A stretch of DNA of 64,000 nucleotides, from NCBI GenBank assembly GCA_036345935.2, contig JADWOT020000004.1:19449155-19513154 (forward strand). The letters run 5' to 3'. Positions 21,601-33,740 of the stretch are shown here, piece after piece (the first letter of the stretch is position 1; the number at the start of each line of letters is the position of its first letter). Below the pieces are notes generated by a model. That model saw only the letters and a program-made list of their open reading frames with translations, was not told the origin of the DNA and did no database searches. The DNA is from Taenia hydatigena (Eukaryota > Platyhelminthes > Cestoda > Cyclophyllidea > Taeniidae). A program made the position numbers and the translations under genes.

Positions 21601-23400
21601 ATCGTTCCAATCTCCCATCCCAAAAGAGGGCGATTAATAACCGAAGCGAAAACACATTAGTGGTTTGAGAGGAAAACTTACGTAGCTGTTTATAGTTCGT
21701 ATATAAAAATGCTCTAATTACTCCCATTCCAACCTTTGGAAGCTTATTTAACCTCGGATAGAGACAAGAAGAAATGGACGCAGAATGGCTGCTTTTGGGA
21801 ATTGACATAATCTGCGTATAAAGTTGGGATCAAACGTCCTCAATCCTCCACGGAAGGCATCGACCGCGCCATGCCAGCCGGAATAGAAGCGTAAGCAAGG
21901 AACGGCTTGGGAAAGAGGCTGAAGAGAAGGTGGTAAAGGTGTCTGCTGTTTTTTGATTGTGAGCTTAACCACGTGGTCTACTCAATCTTCACTGACTGGA
22001 CGTCTTCTTGACAGCGGTGTCCTCGCGCTATGACCATGCCTTTTCCATGCGGAAAGCTAGGAGAGCTACAGCAGCACACCAACCCACTTCATCTCCTCCC
22101 CCACTTGTTTGCATTTCCATGTCAAAAACCTTATGCCCGTAGCTGTCATCGTGACAGTTGCCCTAAATTGGCCTAGTATAAAAACAGACGGGGTACGTTT
22201 GTTTCCGCAAAGAAAGTTCTAGAAGTGCGGGAGGCCTCCCAGACTACACTAATTACCAATGTTCCGCCTCTAAAATCAACAAGTAAAGAATAAATGTTAA
22301 GATGATGAGGGGAACGAGGTGATTAAGTGCCCCTCCTTCCCATCAGAAAGTTCAAAGCTTTCCACAGGCTAGCCTTGTGATGAACTGAGTCTGAGATTTT
22401 GCTCTTCTTTTCTAAGAGGGACAGAGAGCACCTTCTGACAAAATTCCCTCCCCTCCCCCCTCCCCCCAAATCCTTCGCATCGCATCGAGCAGACAGTCCT
22501 CAACCACAACTGCCTGGAAATGAGGTGATGTGCGACCTGGGCAATGCGTGGGTCGTTTGAAGGGCACCAATTTCTTTGATATAAGTGGGTCATTGGACAA
22601 GCATTCCACATGGATGCTGCGTTCTTGTACAAGCGTTTAAAAGAAATAAGTAATAAAATTAATGTCAGTGGAGTTTATGGCCACCGTATCGTCCACGACA
22701 AATTGCACCCATTGTCTTACCTTTCACGACTTCCCTAACTTGGATGGTCTTGAACCAAACCAGTTTCTTCACCAACTCACCATGGATAATTGAGAGCCTT
22801 TCTGGACAGGACAGCTTTTTGACTGTCCCATCACCTGGATAAATTGTTTACCACACTTCAGTCCATCATATTATGCCATTGCATGAGGTCGAAATGCCAT
22901 TCTATGATACAAGGACGCAAGCATGTGGGTGTCAATCAAGAGTAGGCTTTGATGGAATAGCACGAGCCTGTACCTTACAATGAATAAACATGGACCACAT
23001 CAGGCACTTCGCAAGCCACCTATAAGTTGCCTGCCAATGCTGTTGTTCGTGCAAAATACAGGATAGACTTCCAGTCCTTTGACATACGTTGACAGTAATC
23101 TCTAACCAATGTGTCATGCTTAAAAGCGGAATATAAGGACCTTTGGCAACAAAAACGTATTCTCACATCTCGCAACACCTTTCCGTGCCATTTAGGTCGA
23201 ATAATACGAGTCTGTACACCTAAAGGCGCTAATTTGACTCCCTTCAAGCACACACCATTGTGGCTGTATCCGCAAAGCGCGCGTTATTTAGTTAACTTTT
23301 GACTTACGTCAAGGGCAACTTGGCATTTCCGCCAGTTGCAACTTGGGTTATGCGAGGGGACCTGACCCTTTCGGTGCGCCGAATATGTACATAGTCCATT
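18690..23400. other. Long gene-poor stretch
   Basis: No gene could be supported. Minus-strand frames near 22690-22830 and 23020-23250 read as protein-like pieces, broken by stops, and may be an unidentified transposon relic. The interval 20150-20480 is GC-richer but has no identified function. Confidence 0.4.
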
Positions 23401-23410
23401 CGAGTATTAC

Positions 23411-24402
23411 TGTAATACTTTGGTTGACTGCCGCTCTCGGTTTCGGTCAGAGAGGTGGCTATATTGCCCTAGCCGCGTGGGCTGGCCTCCAGGCCACGCC
23501 AGCAGTGCCATTCCCTCTGTTTGCCGAGTAGGTGTATTCTGTCCTAGTATTATGTCTTCTTTTGCCTTCAAAAAGTCTCAGGGCGCTACAATGACAATAG
23601 CCGAAAGCAAACTTGATCTCAGGGAACATCTATCCCGATCTCTACTGCTGTTTGGTAACCCTCGGCAAGGTCTTGGAGTGCTACACCAGTGGCTGCGAAA
23701 GGTGAAACACAGCTTAAAGCACTTCCATCCTGATTTCTACTGTCGTGCGATACACCTTAGCAGGGTAAAATAAGTGCGCATATTCCATGGATGGAGAAAT
23801 CGGTGATGACTTCAGACAGAAAGACCTGAAAATTGCGTCTAACCTCAGCAACTGCCCTAGTTCCGTGTTCTGCTAGAAGGCTATTAATAACGGAAGCAAC
23901 ACTAGCCGCAGCGTTTTACTACCGTATCCCCATAAAGGTGTCGATCAAGTGAAGAAGCGATACCTCTTTCACGCCTCTACTAGCAGTTCCAAAGTTAGAA
24001 CAACGTGGCAAGGAGTAAATGCGGAATCCTACCCCGGAGTTACTACTTTTCATAAACCTGCTTTCAGGCCAGAGCTCTTACGGCCAATTATGGGCATGCG
24101 TGACGGCCGGTAGAATTTCGCGTCCCCCAGATCCAGTTGAATTGTCAAGGGAGGCATCAGTGACATTGCGGTCAAGCACGTCCCCAATTGTATCGAAATT
24201 TGGTGACTAACACGGTTAGCTCGCAGGTATTCGTCTTACAGCACCGATTACGTTTCAATTGCTAACGCGGGGAGCTGACCAAAGAGACCGACGAGGACGA
24301 TTCCCAAAAGAAGAGTTGCTGTGTAAGGACCACACGGCTGGCCTCCAAGCCATGCCAGCGGCCCAATTCCTTTATTTTGTCTTCAGAGGGGTCTCTAAGC
24401 AC
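23411..24402 (+). mobile_element. Old near-complete TRIM copy
   Basis: The left LTR at 23411-23590 begins TGTAATACTTTGG and ends GGGCGCTACA. The interior carries the 3' landmark GGAGGCATCAGTGACATTGC and a purine-rich end. The right LTR remnant is about 24315-24402 (GGCTGGCCTCCAAGCCATGCCAGCGGCCC). Interior sequence around 23680-23900 is repeated inverted at about 37640-37880, which identifies it as part of the same family. Confidence 0.7.
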
Positions 24403-24409
24403 TGGGATA

Positions 24410-25620
24410 TCCTTTTTTAGGAATCGGTGAAAAACTACTTTGCATTATAACCAGCATTTGACTGTCAAATTCTCTTATGAAGAATGGCCTACAAAAGTTC
24501 TCATAAAGGCATTACTGTCTCCCTTCTAGCCGTACTATTACCTTTGATGGCATTAAAGATTTTTCCAATACAAAATAACTAAGTAAAAAAGGTAGTTCTA
24601 ACGGCCCAATGGAACAGAGCATACCTCTTTTTTCTTTTACAATTCGCAGGTGTTCATCAGATGAGCAGCCTGTGAATCTCCGCGTTTTCTCACGTTCCAC
24701 AGTTCCGCTAGCACCGGAAAAAAGCATCACAAGATCAAGCAAAAGGTCGCACGGAAAAATGCCTATAAAAGTCTGCCTTAGAGAAGCAGTGAGGTGGATT
24801 GCGCCGAATGGGAAATGTCACTCCCCTCTTGGTGGTCACTCAAGCCGCCATCAATGCGCGTCGCATGCGTCAGCAGATCCTCACGGAGCGCCAACTCTTC
24901 ACCAACCTTCCTCTTCGACCGTGCTGGGAACGGGATCTGATGCCGGATCGCGGTCAGCAGCTCCTCCGATGGATGCCGTGAGATACCGCTGACGAAAAAC
25001 AACGACAACTTCCACCACCACCATTCCACATCTAGATCCGTTGTTCACCTCTGGTCTTTATAAAAAGATTTATTCATGTGTCTACACTCCTTAATCTGAC
25101 CGTCCTATAAAGCTTAAATAAAACATGCTTTAAATGATCACTTCATCGGTTCATAAAATGTAATAGTTGGGAAAACTCCAAAATTTGTCAAGTTCACGTC
25201 ATTACCATAGGCTTCATGAGGTCTGATGGAATTCATTATGCTCCCGCTAGAGAAAGCATCAGATCTTACCTGTTTCCGGGCTCTACAAATTCAAAATGTT
25301 CGTTCCATAACTATAGAAAATACCACTCCTGCATAATTGCATTCATTGAACAAGGAATATTCAAAGAAGAACTAACAAACTCAAGAGAAGAGACTTAAGT
25401 CCTCGAAGGAATACTAAATTATGAGAAAATTTTGCCGCATGGACATCATTCCTAATTTCAAATCAAAGCTGACCAGCCCAAGAGTGACAAGCCAAGTGCA
25501 AGCAATAATCGGTTTTGCAATTCATCGAAGCTGGCATCAAAATCATCGTTATCTTCAGCAGCAGGTATAAACAAGGATTCAAAAGGCGGAGCCGGATTTC
25601 ACAGGGCCCCAGTTACTGCC
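24410..25620. other. Ambiguous open region, no confident gene
   Basis: From an acceptor at about 24648 a plus-strand frame is open to 24992. A second frame (24799-24981) and a minus-strand frame (24778-25029) also look protein-like, so the coding strand cannot be chosen. A plus-strand AATAAA near 25118 and a minus-strand one near 25067 do not settle it. Confidence 0.3.
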
Positions 25621-25623
25621 ATT

Positions 25624-28600
25624 TCACTTCATCGTCGGATTCGAGGTGGCTTTGTACTCCAAAAGGGCTTTGACATCCATTTTCAGGGCGTACAACTGGT
25701 CCACAAAGTGCGGTCGCCCGTAACGACGGAAATGCAGCGCATCCTCAGGCGGTAGCTCCACATTAGCTAACTTATCCTCACCCTTGATAGTGCGTGCGGT
25801 CACCACCTCCAGCGGAGGGCCGCCTTCCAGCATGGCCGGTGTTTCGATTCCTTCGCCACGTTTGACGACAATCATGGTATGCTCGAATTGGGCGGATCGT
25901 AAACCATCGATTGTGACAGCTGTCCATTTGTCCGGCCACAATTCATCCTTCCAGCTGCCCTCGTTGATCATTGGCTCGATTGTGAAACAATGACCTGGAG
26001 CTGTCGATCCCACGGCTTTGTTTTCTGTCGGTGATAAATAGAGAGCTGTAGAGCGTGTGCTTAAATTAATTTAGTAAGTAGGTTTTTGTAATGAGCAATA
26101 CCTGATTGGAGGAAGCAGACATTAAATAAAAGGACCTTTGCTACTCGTTTGTGCTATTATATAAGCCTCAGTTCATACCAGTTTGCAAATAAAAATGCCT
26201 TTAGTCTTAAATGCCAATCAACCCTAACTGGAAACGGTAACACAGCGATGTCTGAAAGGAGTCCAAATGAGGCAAAATAGGGTGCTGTAAACAACGGAGA
26301 AACGGAGAACAAGACGAATCGCCCTGAACTACTTTACATGGTTAATTTTGTCGAAACAGTTTTATCGCTCCTACGGTAAACCATCAAAACAAGAAAAAAA
26401 ATTCACACAGCATCTCTGCTGCGCATTTAAAACAGAACTCAGGTAATAAACGTTATTCTTAAAGGGTAAAATAGCCACTACTGCTGTTTAGTGAACCCAA
26501 ACACTTTAACCCAGTAATCCTATAGATATCATGGAGCAAATAAGTGGACCCAGAAAAAAAAATTAATCAGGAGGCAAGTTTTGATGGGTAGTGACATACG
26601 AGCATAGTGGGGAATGTTGGGTGGGCAGTGGAAGAGCCTGTGCACACCGTGGCCGCAGTAGGTTCGCACCACCGAAAATCCGTCAACATTTGCGTGTCGT
26701 TGAATGACGTCTCCCATCTCGCGATACTTCATCCCCACACAAACTGCGGTAGGTGAAAACATTAATAACTTCGTCGGTTCACAAAAATTTGAGTCGAATG
26801 GTTCATTTAATATTCAAAAGCATTGCCATTCAAAATAGAGGTTGATCTATGGAGGAGTTTAACTCATACAAAAGTCTTTAAGTTCACGTAAGAAAGCAAT
26901 GAGTAACTTATGAAGTACCCGTATCCCCCTTGTAAATCGGTTCAAGTTTAAGTAACACCCGAAAAGCACCTGCCAGCACAGCTGAACCACTGCGAGACAG
27001 TCTGTGTGTGTGGATACGAAACGTATTAACGTTCCCGCTCCCACAAAAGGATTTATCCCCTTTGCTATTTCATCACACAGCCGTTTGTGAACAAACGCCT
27101 AAGGTAATCCAGGCATTTCACGGGCTACGCATTGCTGTTCTGTAGGCGTTAAACGCTAATAAGCACCACGACCGAGACAACTGGCGACGGGGATGCAGAA
27201 TTCTTGGAGAGAGTTTATTCAAACAACTCAAATTTATTACTGATCGGCGACCAAACATCTCGTCTTCCTGCGGCACCCCGTTTAAACTCCTTTGTAGATA
27301 GAAGTGCGCCTTTACTTTTCGCAAGGAACTTCCATCCCCCCACGTTGTTGGATACATGCAAACAGTAAAACAGTCGCCCCAAGCTCACTTTGTCCATGCA
27401 CGAAATACGCAGGACACTAGCGACACTAATTCGACATATCTGGCACACACTACGATAAGATAAACGCCCCTCAGAGCAAGCAAGCAGACAAAAATAAATG
27501 CGCATTTGGACTAAGATAGAGGGCTAAACGGGCATACAGATGCACTTCAGAAGGTATGTGACCTCGATGAATTGAGTAAATGTGCGAAGATTAAAGCAAA
27601 AGGGCTCACCAGCATCCATGGACTTGGCCAGACAGTTGTAGGTGTTATTCACCAATCGAATAGACCTCTCGTTGGGGATTCCCACGAAGACCGTTTCGTT
27701 GACGTCGCCATGGAAACCACCAAAGTAGGTGGTTATGTCAACTAAGCATCAAAGAGGGGTCAAGAGCAGAAACCGTCGGCGGGACTACCATTTACCAGAA
27801 GCCAAGAAAGTGGCGAAATTACGTGCACTCAGGATAACTAAGTGAAGCTTTTTTAGTACATTAGAAAGAAAAGTAACGCTGAGCAATAAACGATGGAAAA
27901 TACCAAGGTTGGAATTAGCGAAGTTTTATTAAAATCCACTTTGCCCCCAACCGCTATCACTTCTGACGATGACTCATCCAATTTAATTGAAAAAACAGCC
28001 AATTTAAATGCACCTGTCTTGTGAGAATGGTGCTGTCAAGCTATGGTGCTAGCTCACGCATAGTTTGAAGTGAACGTATCCAAAGTACTCTTCAGATCAA
28101 AATAGCCCACACAGAGCTCATTCGTGAGATTAAAATCAATGTGTAGTTTAACTTGATTTTAACTTGTATATAATTGATATTATGCCGAAGACTTACTGTT
28201 AAGAATGTCTCCCTCGGCAAGAGGCCGCTGATCGGGAATACCATGACAAATTACTTCGTTTACCGATCTAAAGGTAACGAAGACTAATCGTCGAAGGAGG
28301 GAGAAACTTACGTGCAGCAGGACTTGGGGAAGTTGAAATAATTGAGCGGTGAGGGATAACATTCCCGATCTATGCAGGCCTCATGGACAATTCGATCGAT
28401 TTCATCAGTTGTCACACCAACTCCAACAGCCGCGATTGCCTCATCGAGAACTTCTCGTGCCAACTAAGAGGGTTATGCGAAATAAGTGAATCAATTTTAC
28501 TCTTCCGGTCTGGCGCATCCCCTCGATTTCCTCTTCATTGAGCGCAATAATTGAGTGAGAGCTCTTGGCCTCCCGTTCTGACACCGGAACTCCAGTATCT

Positions 28601-29004
28601 GCATAGTCGGGACGCTTGATATGCTCTGGAACAGTCCTAAATGGAGTCTAAAAGAAAGTGATCAATGCATTTTTAGACGCAACAACTTACCTTCTTTGCC
28701 GGTCTAAGTGGACCGGTGAAATGGTAGCCATTGAATATGCTGTCCAGTTCTGAGGGAGGAAACATGCACTTCCCCTCTATAATTTTTGCTAAAACCTGGG
28801 CAAACAAACAAACCTGCAAGGAGGTGAAGGTTTTTGTGAGTTTTCCAGTACTTCCTAAAGCATTCCTGTAGTAAAGGCATTATGAATTTTGTAAACATTT
28901 ACCTTAGAACAGAAATAGGAACCAGTAATCCCCAGTTCAATGCATGTAGGGCAGCGCAACGTGGCCGATTTCCCACAACTAGGTGTAACACAAGTATGCG
29001 GCAT
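25624..29004 (-). CDS. METAP1: Methionine aminopeptidase 1
   Basis: This cytosolic, ribosome-associated dimetal enzyme removes the initiator Met when the next residue is small. Nine exons join in phase to 428 aa: 28903-29004, 28814-28865, 28691-28776, 28501-28647, 28312-28463, 28197-28267, 27610-27741, 26600-26743 and 25624-26024. The N-terminal zinc finger ([17 protein letters not shown], then CxxEC and H) identifies type 1. The five metal ligands are present at D205, D216 (GGFHGDVNE), H279 (TYCGHG), E312 (TIEPM) and E343 (QFEHT), as is the substrate-side His188 in VICHG. Human METAP1 is 386 aa; the extra length is mainly the C-terminal tail after RPHF. Four introns are only 37-44 nt. No stop or frameshift was found, so it looks functional. 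The ATG at 29004 opens the zinc finger directly. Confidence 0.97.
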
Positions 29005-29500
29005 CGTTGGATACTACAATTCTGTGCTAATATTTGTCACCACGTTTTGCGAGGTATTAAGCACACCTAAGAAAAGGACCCGCCTTTTATGCCTACGCAG
29101 GAAACCAATCAAAATTGCCCTTGTCTACCCATTAAACGTTCTTAATTACATAATAATAAGTAAATGCTACAATAAAAAACCGCAAGAAACACTTTTAGTT
29201 CCAAGATCCAATCGAGCCAGAAAGGCCTTTTCTCATTCTTGCCTCAAGATAATTGTAAGCATCTATGTAATTTTTACCACATTAAGTATTTGAAAGGACC
29301 TTACATACATTCGTTGGAAAAGTATTTCATTTTCTTCCATTAGATGCAACTCTATGCGGCGGCATGGTTCTTGCAGTCTTCCACAAAGTTGGAAAATGCT
29401 GTAGCAACACAGAAAGACTGGGGAGCCATGGGCAGGGCCGAAAGACCCTGCCACATATAGCAGTCACAGTAGCTGAAGCTTGATTGGACCAACTGGCTAA
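29005..29500. other. Region upstream of METAP1, nothing recognised
   Basis: AT-rich with no identified promoter motif. The Ty3/gypsy element inserted about 500 nt upstream of the METAP1 start. Confidence 0.4.
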
Positions 29501-29501
29501 G

Positions 29502-29506
29502 CCTAC
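29502..29506 (+). repeat. Target site duplication, left copy
   Basis: CCTAC directly before the LTR at 29507. The same five bases follow the other LTR at 33899-33903. Confidence 0.9.
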
Positions 29507-29730
29507 TGTAGAGGGTTCCTCCTCTCCCTCCTGGTTACCCTTGATAGTAGAAGTCTGCGTGCGCTTAGGCATCTTTAATGTATATGGGGTGATAAATACA
29601 GCTAGGCGAGATGTGGGGTTAAGGCTGAGGACGTCACGCTCCAGCGACTCTCCGCGCTGCTCCGTCACGTGGTTCAAATTGACTTCCCGCCTCTGGTCTA
29701 CAAAGCGCATTCAAAGAATTAAGTATTACA
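29507..29730 (-). repeat. 3' LTR of the Ty3/gypsy element
   Basis: On the coding strand it runs from TGTAATACTTAATTC to CCCTCTACA, with TG...CA ends, 224 bp. Confidence 0.95.
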
Positions 29731-29750
29731 TAGCCCCCTCGTCTTTTGAG
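29731..29750 (-). other. Polypurine tract of the Ty3/gypsy element
   Basis: The coding strand reads CTCAAAAGACGAGGGGGCTA immediately before the 3' LTR. Known role: primer for plus-strand DNA synthesis. Confidence 0.85.
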
Positions 29751-29788
29751 CGCCGTCCCCGGCGCTACCCCTATTGATTCGCTTTGGT

Positions 29789-31225
29789 TCAACCATTGGG
29801 TGGTTTGCCTTCTCCTACGATTAAATAGGCTTCGTCCTCGTAGCCGACCGGCGAAACACCTCTGTAAGGGCGGATCTTATTGTGATGGACGGTTATTGGC
29901 TGGGTACGGAGTTCCGCATTCCGGACGAGGTAGTTCGTAGGGGACAGGACTTTTACTACGCGGAAGGGATCTTTACTCCAAGGGTGGTACAATTTGTGAT
30001 GTGTCCCAGGTGGAGGAATTGGCCGATATATTTGGACGAGATCTCCTTCGTGGTAGGCAGTGAGTCGACTGTGCTTGTCGTAGTATTTCTTTTGTCGGGT
30101 ATGAGACATTTGAAGGTGTCGACGGGCGAGATTAAACGTCTTTCTTATCCCTTCTTTGAGACGTAGTACGTACTCCGGGGCGTTGTCGGTAGCCACTTCT
30201 TTGCGCGGGAGGAAGACGTCAGAGGGAACTCTCATTTCGCGGCCGGTGAGCACCTTGAACGGAGAGACACCGGTTGATGTGTGGACTGTAGCCCTATAGG
30301 CAAGAAGAGCACGTCCAAGCTTTAAATCCCAATCATCCGGTCGTGCCTCCTTCGTGAAGGCCTTTAGTAACCCTATCGGGGTTCGGTTAGTTCTTTCCAC
30401 TTGTCCATTGCCCTGAGGGTGGCCAGATGTCGTGCGCGTCTCTGCGATTCCGAGGGACCTGCATAGTTCAGTAAAGAGTCGGCTTTCAAAATTAGGGCCT
30501 TGGTCGCTATGGACTGATTCAGGCACTCCGTGCTGACAGATCCAACGATTGAAAAAGGTCGACGCGACTGTCTCGGCGTCGTGGGACTTCATGGGCTCCG
30601 CTTCGGCCACTTTCGTGAAGTAGTCCACCATAACTAAGTTATATCGGTTTCCCCTCTTGGTAAGGGGTAGGGGCCCCATGATGTCGATATCCACTCGTTC
30701 GCTCGGAAATCCCGTAAGCATAGGCTGCAGAGGTGCCACTGCTATGGAATGAGGATTCTTGAACCTGCTGCAAGTAATGCAGGTTCGGCAGAAGTCGTGC
30801 ACGTCTGGGGAGAGGGAGGGCCACCAGTATCGTTTCATCGAGGCCTCCACCATCTTTTTCTCACCGACGTGGCCCAATTGTTCGTGCAGCTCTTGGAGGG
30901 CTGTTTGTATCAGGGAGCCTGGAACAACCAAGCGCTTGGGGGACGTGGCATCTTCTTGGTACCACAAGACTTCGTCCTCCGGGGAGAGTTTGGACCATTG
31001 CTGCCATATCTGCTTGGCTGCCTTGCTGGATGATTTCATCTCTTCCGCAGTGGGCTTGGACGAGGATGCCAGAAACCTGTCGTGTACCAAGGACGTGTCG
31101 GGGTCTGTACTCTGTGTGTTACTCCACTGATGTTTAGTCGGCTCGCTTAAAAATAGGGTTCCCACTACACCGCCATGCCTTTCCACTGAGAGAGGTCTGC
31201 GGGATAAGGCATCTGCGTTGCTATG
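29789..31225 (-). pseudogene. Integrase region of broken pol
   Basis: The frame continues that of reverse transcriptase and is separated only by the stop at 31226-31228. It has an HHCC zinc-binding domain (LHEQLGH, then CRTCITC) and a DDE core: D in VDIDIMGPLP, D in SVHSDQGPNF and E in GNGQVERTNR. The C-terminal domain has a GPY/F-like module near KLYHPWSKDPFRV. The catalytic triad is intact, so only upstream lesions disable it. It ends with a stop at 29789, about 60 nt before the 3' LTR. Confidence 0.92.
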
Positions 31226-31228
31226 CTA

Positions 31229-32580
31229 GTTTCCTTTTCTGTACTGCACAGTGAAGTCATATTGTTGCAGTTCCTCGTGCCAGCGTGCAACCGAACGATC
31301 GATCTCCTTCATTGTTTTCAACCAGGTCAGCGCCTGATGGTCTGTTCTCACTATGAACTGTCTCGCTATCAGGTAGTGCTTGAAGTGTCGCACCATTGTA
31401 TAGATGGCGAAAAGTTCACATTCTGTTGCTCTCTTCTGTCGCATTTTTTTGTTCAATCTGGCACTAGGGTAGGCGATGACGTGTTCCCTGCCTTCTTTGC
31501 CTCTTTGCGAAAGCACACCGCCCACGGTCACGTCGCTGGCGTCCGTGTCTAGTACGAAGGGAGGTGCGGCGGTCTCGAAGTTTGGTAAAGCCAAAATCGG
31601 AGCAGAGCAGAGCACTCGCTTTAGTTCTTTGAAGGCTTCATCATGTTCATTCTCCCACTTGAAATTTCTTTTTGCCTGCTTCTCGGTTAGCTTGTGTAGG
31701 GGACTAGCAATCATGGCAAAGCCTTTAACGAAGCGCCTATAGTAGTTTGCCGAACCGAGGAAACTGCGAAGTTCCGTCTGATTCGTTGGTGTTGGCCAGG
31801 TTCTCACTTGTTTTGTGCGACCTTCAGTGACTGCCATCCCGTCTGACGAGACTGCGTGCCCCAGAAAGTTGACTGAACGGCGGAGAAAATGACACTTCTT
31901 TGGATTCAAGGTCAAACCTGCATCTTGCTGACGGTCTAGGAGTAGTTTGAGATTGGCGTTATGCTCGCGAATGTCTCTACCGAAAACGAGAACGTCATCA
32001 AGGTAGATTATGCAATGTTTCGGGAAAAGCCCAATCAGTGCTGTCTGCATCAGGCGCTGGAAAGTGACTGCGGCGTTGCAGAGTCCGAACGGCATGGTCT
32101 GGAATTCATAAAGTCCATTGGGTACTATGAAAGCCGTCTTCTCTCTATCTTTTTCTGCCACTTCTACTTGCCAATATCCCGATTTTAAGTTTAGTGTGGA
32201 GAATCACTTCGATTCATGCAAAGCATCCAAGGAGTCGTTGATGTGAGGCAAGGGAAAGGCGTCCTTCTTAGTTACGGCGTTTAACTTCCTGTAATCGATG
32301 CACAGCCGTAGACTGCCGTCACTTTTCTTCACTAGTGCGATTGGAGAAGCCCATGGTGACTCGGATGGTTTGATCACTTCGTCCTTGATCATCTCTGCCA
32401 CCAGACGGTTCACTTTGTCTTGGAGGGGCGGAGATATACGTCTGGGTGGTTGCCAAATGGGCCTGACCTCGCCAGTGTCGATAGTGTTTGACCATACTTG
32501 TTCGGCCGAGTTTTGTTCCTTGCCATGAGAACATGCTTGGATACTTGCTAAGCAAGGAGCGCAGCTCCTTTCTCTCGCCA
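31229..32580 (-). pseudogene. Reverse transcriptase / RNase H region of broken pol
   Basis: Conserved blocks appear in order: PPRRISPPLQ, SPWASPIALVKKSDGSLRLCIDYRKLN, the catalytic YLDD (IIYLDDVLVFG, about 31990-32005), then RNase H with FVLDTDASD and a later HAD-like ADALS after the stop. TGA at 32204-32206 interrupts the palm between SLDALHES and FSTLNLKSGY. TAG at 31226-31228 falls near the end of RNase H. Upstream the frame is offset from gag-protease near 32490, inside a region normally read continuously, which suggests an indel rather than programmed frameshifting. Confidence 0.92.
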
Positions 32581-33740
32581 TCGGTGATGTGCGTTAGCTG
32601 GGAGCAAAGCTCATCCAAGTTGTTGATCGGGATGGCTGCAGCTTCGAAGAGGGCGCTACAGATTGCGTCTGCGTCCTTTTTGGGCGGAGACCTGGCTAAG
32701 GTAGTTTTCTTATGCCGCTGGGTCACGAGTGTCCCTTCTGCGAAATTCAGGACCGCCTTGGTGTTACGAAGGAAGTCCACACCGAGTATAGCGTCCCAAA
32801 CTAACTCGGGGCACATAATGAATGGGACTTGCCACGTTTCTGTCCCCAGTGACACTTTTGGTGACGTCTCTCCTTTTACTTTCATCTTTCTCCCCTCTGC
32901 TGAGAGAAGTTTTGCGAAGGAGGAACCCGTGCGAAACTTATTGTGGAGATCAGGGAATGCTTGAGGGTTCACTAATGACTTGGCTGCGCCTGAGTCAAGA
33001 AGGAAGCTGCAGGGGCGTCCCTCTAGCTTGCCGGAGACTCGCATAAACGGAAGAGAATCATGGGGTGATAAGCAGGATAGGGAATAGTGCTGCTCACCTG
33101 CTTTTGCGAAACGGAGCGGAGGGGTCCACCGCGGACGTGTGGAACTTGGTCGTCGGTGGGTCGTGTGGAGCGACGAAGTCAGGAGGAGTTCCTGACGTTT
33201 CCTCGTGGCTGCATCGACCAGCTGGCTGAGGTCGCTGGTCTTCAGGGCCTGGGGTTTCGGGGCGATAGACGGAGGGCGAACGCCGGCTTTGAACTGGACA
33301 GCCACCCATCGTTTCACCTTGTTAGGTGGGCAGCCTCTGAAAGCCCGTTCAGCAAGGATTTGCAGTGCTCCCGCGAAGTCCTCGTCGTTTTCGCCCGATT
33401 TTTGCTCGCAGAGAAAGAACTCTCTAGCGAGCGACTCCTCTCGTTGATCAATAACGAGCTGGGCCAGAATCTCGCAGCACTCGTCTAGGTCGGAGTCGGG
33501 TGAGACTCCGGCATCAACCGCTGCGGAGAACAGCTCTTGCGGGAGAGCGTGTAGGATCAGCGGAATCCTCTGCCGCTGGGGAAACAAGTGGATGTTAAAC
33601 CTAACGGTTTTCATCCAATCTCCGAAATTCATCCCTTCCTTGAAATGGGGAAGGTCCGCCAACGCTACCACCAGTGTGGAGGGTTCCTCCTCTCCCTCCT
33701 GGTTACCCTTGATAGTAGAAGTCTGCGTGCGCTTAGGCAT
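32490..33740 (-). pseudogene. Gag-protease frame of the Ty3/gypsy element
   Basis: The frame is open through the 5' LTR. An ATG at 33738-33740 (MPKRTQTST) lies inside the LTR, and another in-frame ATG is at 33878. Gag has the retrotransposon capsid-like stretch (DWMKTVRFNIHLFP, then IPLILHALP). There is no CCHC finger. The aspartic protease carries FLLDSGAAKSLV and, later, WDAILGVDFL. The frame departs from reverse transcriptase near 32490. Which ATG is used is not visible; the inner one follows the likely transcript start better. Confidence 0.85.
33655..33674 (-). other. Likely primer binding site of the Ty3/gypsy element
   Basis: The coding strand reads CTGGTGGTAGCGTTGGCGGA right after the 5' LTR. 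TGG at position 2 fits pairing with a tRNA 3' CCA end. The same bases are also in frame within gag, so they would have two roles. The tRNA was not identified. Confidence 0.6.

Noticed and set aside
24609..25029. A coding exon in the ambiguous region before METAP1
   Set aside because: Frames on both strands look equally protein-like and none could be tied to a neighbour by phase.
28789..28813. A 25-nt intron in METAP1 (GTTTGT...TTTTAG)
   Set aside because: Using the next acceptor, ATTATAG, gives a 37-nt intron in the same phase, in line with the neighbouring introns.
29507..29730. Host gene frames overlapping the retrotransposon LTR
   Set aside because: They are the LTR-resident part of the gag frame, present in both LTRs.
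31226..31228. Programmed stop-codon readthrough in pol
   Set aside because: A second stop at 32204 and a frameshift in a conserved block make plain decay the simpler reading. Other copies would be needed to revisit this.
32319..32581. Programmed frameshift between protease and reverse transcriptase
   Set aside because: The offset falls inside a normally continuous conserved block and no slippery heptamer was evident.
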